DNA of 64,000 nucleotides, from assembly GCA_037954235.1 (NCBI GenBank), contig JBBMOA010000019.1, forward strand, positions 11,192,805 through 11,256,804. Direction: 5' to 3'. The position numbers were made by a program, and so were the translations under genes. The notes beneath the pieces were generated by a model. The model saw nothing but the letters and a program-made list of their open reading frames with translations. It ran no database searches and was not told the origin of the DNA. How positions within the stretch are numbered: the stretch's first letter is position 1; each line of letters starts with the position of its first letter. This document shows positions 59,672 through 64,000 of the stretch, one piece after another. This DNA comes from Aulostomus chinensis (taxonomy: Eukaryota > Chordata > Actinopteri > Syngnathiformes > Aulostomidae).

Positions 59672-62471
59672 ATGACCCAAAACAGCGCCGGGACTGGTAA
59701 TAAAACCACTAAAAATGGAGAAGAACTTAAAATTGTGGTAGTGGGAGATGGGGGCTGTGGGAAAACATCTCTTCTTTTGGTTTATGCCAAAGGTGCTTTT
59801 CCAGAGGTAAGAAGAACCATGATAATGTTTCCTTCAGCGCAAATTTGTTTCTCTGATCATCACTGTGAATGAAAAGTCAACATTTTTTTAACTTTCTTTA
59901 TTTCAAATTAAAGTCTTTCTCTTGTGTGTCTAAAACAGAAATATGCTCCATCTGTGTTTGAAAAATATGTCACAACTCTTTCTCTTGGAGGAAAAGAGAT
60001 CAAGCTCAACCTGTATGATACAGCGGGTAAGATCATCCCTCCCTCCATTTGTGGAAAATCATTGGAACACAGCTCAGACAGGTAGTGTGAGAGTTCCTCG
60101 CTGGTATGATATGGGCTGAATCATTTCTATAGTTTCATCTAATATAAAATGCTAGAGTTTGCGGACCCTTGTACTCTGCTTCACTCTACCTAAACCCTCG
60201 GACACAAAGGAAGTGTAAAAGGTCATTGTCACAGCATCATCTTTCAGGAACTGATCAACTGTTTAACAGAAACTTTTGTTTATTTGCACTTCATTAAAAA
60301 TAAAGATGAAATGAATCAATAAAAACCTAAAGCAGGCTCATTGCACCAGGTTCATACTTTGGTTTAATTTGTGTAATTAACGTGATTTAAACCAGCTACA
60401 GCGCTGCTAAAAGCTCTTTAGGACTTTTTTTGTTTTTTTTAACCGCGAGTTTCGTCTTACAGACACGAAGCAAAGCCTGAATCCATTTTCTTGCTCCTGA
60501 CGTCTCTAGTAACTCAGTTGCAAAAGGTACAAAGCAGATGTCAAATAAACATCAGGTTTTGCTTCCTGTCTGTGAGACTAAACCCAGGCTTAAACACCCC
60601 CCTGAAGTACATACAACCTATTTAGTTGAGGCCCTTTGATAGAACCATTTGTTAGACACAACCTTGTGTCTGTTACCATGGTTTTAAAAATGCACTGCGT
60701 ACGATACTAATAATACATTAATAATAAATCAAATTTGTATTGTGCTTCTCATCAGACAAAGAGACCAATATCAAAACTCTCCTCAAGTAAGAAGACTGTT
60801 GTTTAAAAAAAAAAAAAAGAATTAAAATGAGCTCAAGACTAAGAAGGTAGATTTAAAAAATAAAGGTTGGGTCGTTACAGGAGGCCTGCTGATAGAAGAG
60901 GGCCTGTTTCAGTTGAGGTTTCTGTTTGGCACCAGCTTTAAAGTGACTAAAACTGCTGCGTACTCCACACATTCTCATAAGTGCTGCAGAGTTGTTTCAT
61001 TCTCAGAAAAAACATGAGACAGTATGAAGTTTATCTCTCCGGCGGAGTTACAGCTTTGTGTCTTAACATCAGCGCAGGAGGAAGTTGAAGCCAGGATGTG
61101 GTTTTTGCACATCTCCCCTTGTACCATATATCTAGAAGTGTGGGCTGTTGCATCTGGAGTCGCATCAAGGCCTTCTGTCCATTTCAAGCCATGTCACTGC
61201 TAAGAGTGCTCACATATCTGTTTCACTCACACATGTTTGTCTTGTAGGGCAGGAAGACTATGACCGGCTGAGGCCGCTTTCATACCGGGAGGCTAATCTG
61301 GTTTTAGTCTGCTTTGACGTGACCAACCCCATCAGCTTTGAGAATGTCATGATAAAGGTAAACACAGCACCCACTACATAAAGGTACACACAGGTGCAAA
61401 GAAACAAGAACTTGAGGTTCAAATAGAGCGTATAAATGACTGATAGCAGCCTTTTATGATTAACCCACGCTGCTCCTCCTTTCTGTGGACTTTGACCCCG
61501 CAACTCATTATGATCCGTCCTGCTCTTTAGGCTGATAAAAGGGGCGGAGATGCCGCCAAAGACCTAAATATAACCACGTCTGTTTTTAGAAATCTGCCCG
61601 AAATAACATTTATGACACAAATATGCCCTGCAGCCCTGTTTAAAATTCTTAAAATCTTCATTTGAATATGAACAATCGATGAATGTGCACATAAATTGGA
61701 AGTTCAACCGCTGGACACACGACGTCTCAAAGTTTCACTATCAAACTTGTGTTGTTTTATCCTGAACTGACCTCAAAATAATCACAATGCCCCAAATCTC
61801 ACTTTGAAACTTTCGGTGAGCACAGTGAACTTCAGTTCTCCACAAACGCCGCACAGTGACGCTCAAACATTCAACAGAAGGGAAAAACAAAATCCTTGAG
61901 TGGAAAACTTTAATTATTGTCTTTTTTTTTTTTAAACATTTAAAAAAAATGTTATTGTTTTGACCCAGTGGTACCCAGAGGTGAAACACTTCTGTAGAGA
62001 TATTCCAGTCATCCTGATCGGCTGCAAGACTGACCTCAGGAAGGATAAGGAGTGCACAAGGAAGCTGAAGGCGATGGATCAGGCTCCAGTCACTTACTCA
62101 CAGGTGATGTCAGAACTTGTGTGCATATGTTTTAAATTATTCAGGTTACAGGATATAAAATGCAAAAGGAAGCAGAACCAGAATCCATATTCAGCTACGC
62201 AACAACATAAATGCAATATTTCCTTCCACTCAAAGACAAATTACGAGCTCTACTGCCCTCAAATTAATGGTCTAATTAGTCATTTTTGGTTGGGGGGGGG
62301 GTGCAGGGGGAGGCGGCCCAGCAGGAAATGAAAGCAGAGCTCTACCTCGAATGCTCGGCTAAGCACCAGGAGAATGTGGACGACGTGTTCAGAGAGGCCA
62401 CCAGGAAGGCTCTGGCATTCAATCGAAAGCGAAGGAACTTTAAAAAGATAAGGAAATGTTTAATTCTATGA
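59672..62471 (+). CDS. rhof: Rho-family small GTPase RhoF (Rif)
   Basis: There are five exons: 59672-59806, 59939-60026, 61248-61357, 61969-62103 and 62307-62471. They give 210 aa (human RHOF 211). The P-loop is GDGGCGKTS (25-33), switch I follows YAPSVFEKY, switch II is DTAGQEDYDRLRPLSY, the G4 box is GCKTDLRKDKE (TKxD type), and the G5 box is ECSAK. The tail is basic (NRKRRNFKKIRK) and ends CLIL, a CAAX box; terminal L predicts geranylgeranylation and plasma-membrane targeting. An N-terminal extension of about 18 residues before LKIVVVG is typical of RhoF and RhoD. Rif drives filopodia through formins. The position beyond setd1b matches human 12q24.31 and favours rhof over rhod. The start is fixed by the first in-frame ATG after the GTT repeat. 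Confidence 0.93.
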
Positions 62472-63440
62472 AGACAAAAGGGTGTGAGGACTTGGAGGAG
62501 AGCTCCGTGTTCATGTAGACGCTCAGGAACCTGCACAGATGGTGAAACAACTGCACGGCCTGTAAGATAGAGGCGTCAACGTGTTCTGAGAATCAGGACA
62601 ATTAAAAAGTGGTGGTAGTTTCTAAGCACTTCAGTGAAAAAGAATGAGGATGGTCACATTGATCGTGGGTCAAACTTTTATGTTCTGTTATTTTTGAATG
62701 AGAATTTAATTTTTTAAAATTTTTTTTTTAGAATTTTTACATTGCATTTGTTCAGTGGCTAAGAAAGGCCGTGCTTCTAATGACCTTTTTAATGCTGGAT
62801 CTAATTATTCATTATTCATCATTATTTCCATAAAAGAGCTTTTATTTTCTCATTATCTCAAATTAAAAACAAAATATTCCTTTGAAACTGTACACCGAAG
62901 TTGGTCAATGACAGCAATGCTCGCATTTCAAAGTACGGCCTTTCTCACCTTTCAAAGATTTGCACTGTTTGAAATCCACTTTGTTTTACTGACTCATATT
63001 TATAATAGGAACCTGCAAAATTAACCGTGTTGGGCTCAAAGCCACTTTAATGTTATCTTAACCAAACAAAACAGGACTGGAACTTGTGAGGTCATTTCTT
63101 TGACTAAAGCGCCCACTAGTGTTGAAAAAGCTCATTGTGCACGTGTGTGTTTGACAGACTGAAGGAGCAACAACTGCGCCCGGCTGCACTTTAAATCATG
63201 ATTAGATGTTTATTTTACAATATACACAGATTGAGGAATTGTCTCTTGCTACTGCTCCTATTCAGGCACCACATACAGTTTTGGAAATGAAACATGAAAA
63301 CATGATTTCTCACGAGCTACATTGTTATTTAAATGAGGATATCCAGTTGTTTTGTGCATTCAGGCAGCTTTATGTCAAACGGTAACATTTAAGTCTGTAA
63401 CGTTCTTTTCCCCCCTTAATAATAAACATGATACATGGAT
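62472..63440 (+). other. rhof 3' UTR
   Basis: AT-rich sequence from the stop to AATAAA at 63421-63426 (about 950 bp). An 89-codon frame at 62755-63024 has no recognisable domain. Confidence 0.5.
63421..63426 (+). terminator. Candidate poly(A) signal of rhof
   Basis: AATAAA preceded by AAT repeats; the first clear canonical signal after the rhof stop. Confidence 0.55.
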
Positions 63441-64000
63441 ACTATGATTCTCTTCAGTCTGAATGATGTAACGTTGCTGTTTTTGAGTACGAAAAAAGGA
63501 GAAATGACAGACAGGCTGAAGGGAGAATAAGGCAGTAGAGACCTGACATCATTGGGATGAAGAAACTAGGAAAAAAAAAGAAAAGGAAACGTGCCATGTG
63601 TAATTCATTGAATGCTCCACATCAGGCCGCAAGTTATTTAATACAAATATATTCAATTTAGTGTGTTGACTGGAATTAGAAAAATCATCATTCTGCATGT
63701 GAGTGTTACAGTACTGGTGCCAACAGCAGCATTTTTAATCATCATACATTTGTGTGACGAGAACAAGCAACATGTTTGCCTTGCAGCACATTGACGAGAA
63801 ATTCAAACTGAACCAGAACTCCTAAGAGCTCTGGGACTCTTTCAACACCAGCAAGATTCAGACCGTTAGTGACGCAACCTATGTATGTACAATGAGTTAG
63901 CTTCATGCTAATAAGAACTACGAGGAAGAAGGTCAGAAAAGTTCTCCATTTCTCCCGGACATGAATGGTTGTAGTTCAAAGCGGTGCATGCTCTTGTGAC
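63441..64000. other. Right edge of the window
   Basis: No coding exon or repeat recognised. In human a TMEM120B gene follows RHOF; no part of it is recognisable here. Confidence 0.4.

Overview
The window is nuclear DNA of a ray-finned (teleost) fish. The evidence is intron-rich vertebrate genes with GT-AG introns, long dinucleotide microsatellites, and several copies of the tRNA-headed SINE-like repeat and LINE tails that are common in teleost genomes. All gene models below were assembled by hand from reading frame, splice consensus and family knowledge. In every multi-exon model the exon lengths sum to an intact frame.

Layout, left to right. (1) A two-exon MADF-BESS protein gene, minus strand (393-4502), starts in a CpG-rich block and has a strong CTCF-like motif just upstream of it. 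(2) gsc2, a K50 paired-type homeobox gene of the goosecoid class, plus strand (7081-7895). (3) ess2/dgcr14, splicing factor, plus (9343-13098). (4) dgcr2, LDLa/C-type-lectin/VWC type I membrane protein, plus (16692-31927), with a 9.2 kb first intron. (5) A GPI-type extracellular carbonic anhydrase, best fit ca15, plus (35427-37660). (6) setd1b, a COMPASS H3K4 methyltransferase, minus (42911-53497, 18 coding exons). (7) A divergent, apparently non-coding transcription unit (about 54350-57495, plus), which I infer to be the setd1b-linked lincRNA. (8) rhof, a Rho-family GTPase, plus (59672-62471).

The gsc2-ess2-dgcr2-ca15 block matches the human 22q11.2 / mouse chr16 DiGeorge-region order. The setd1b-lincRNA-rhof block matches human 12q24.31. 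Finding both within 64 kb fits the ancestral linkage that chicken chr15 is known to keep and that mammals have broken.

The genes do not form one pathway; they are neighbours by descent. The most notable single observation is an AT-AC (U12-type) intron in setd1b. It has a perfect ATATCCTTT donor and a TTCCTTGAC branch site, and it splits the link between the N-SET region and the WDR5-binding Win motif. I found no CRISPR array, intact transposon, rRNA or tRNA gene, and nothing I can honestly call a new biological system.
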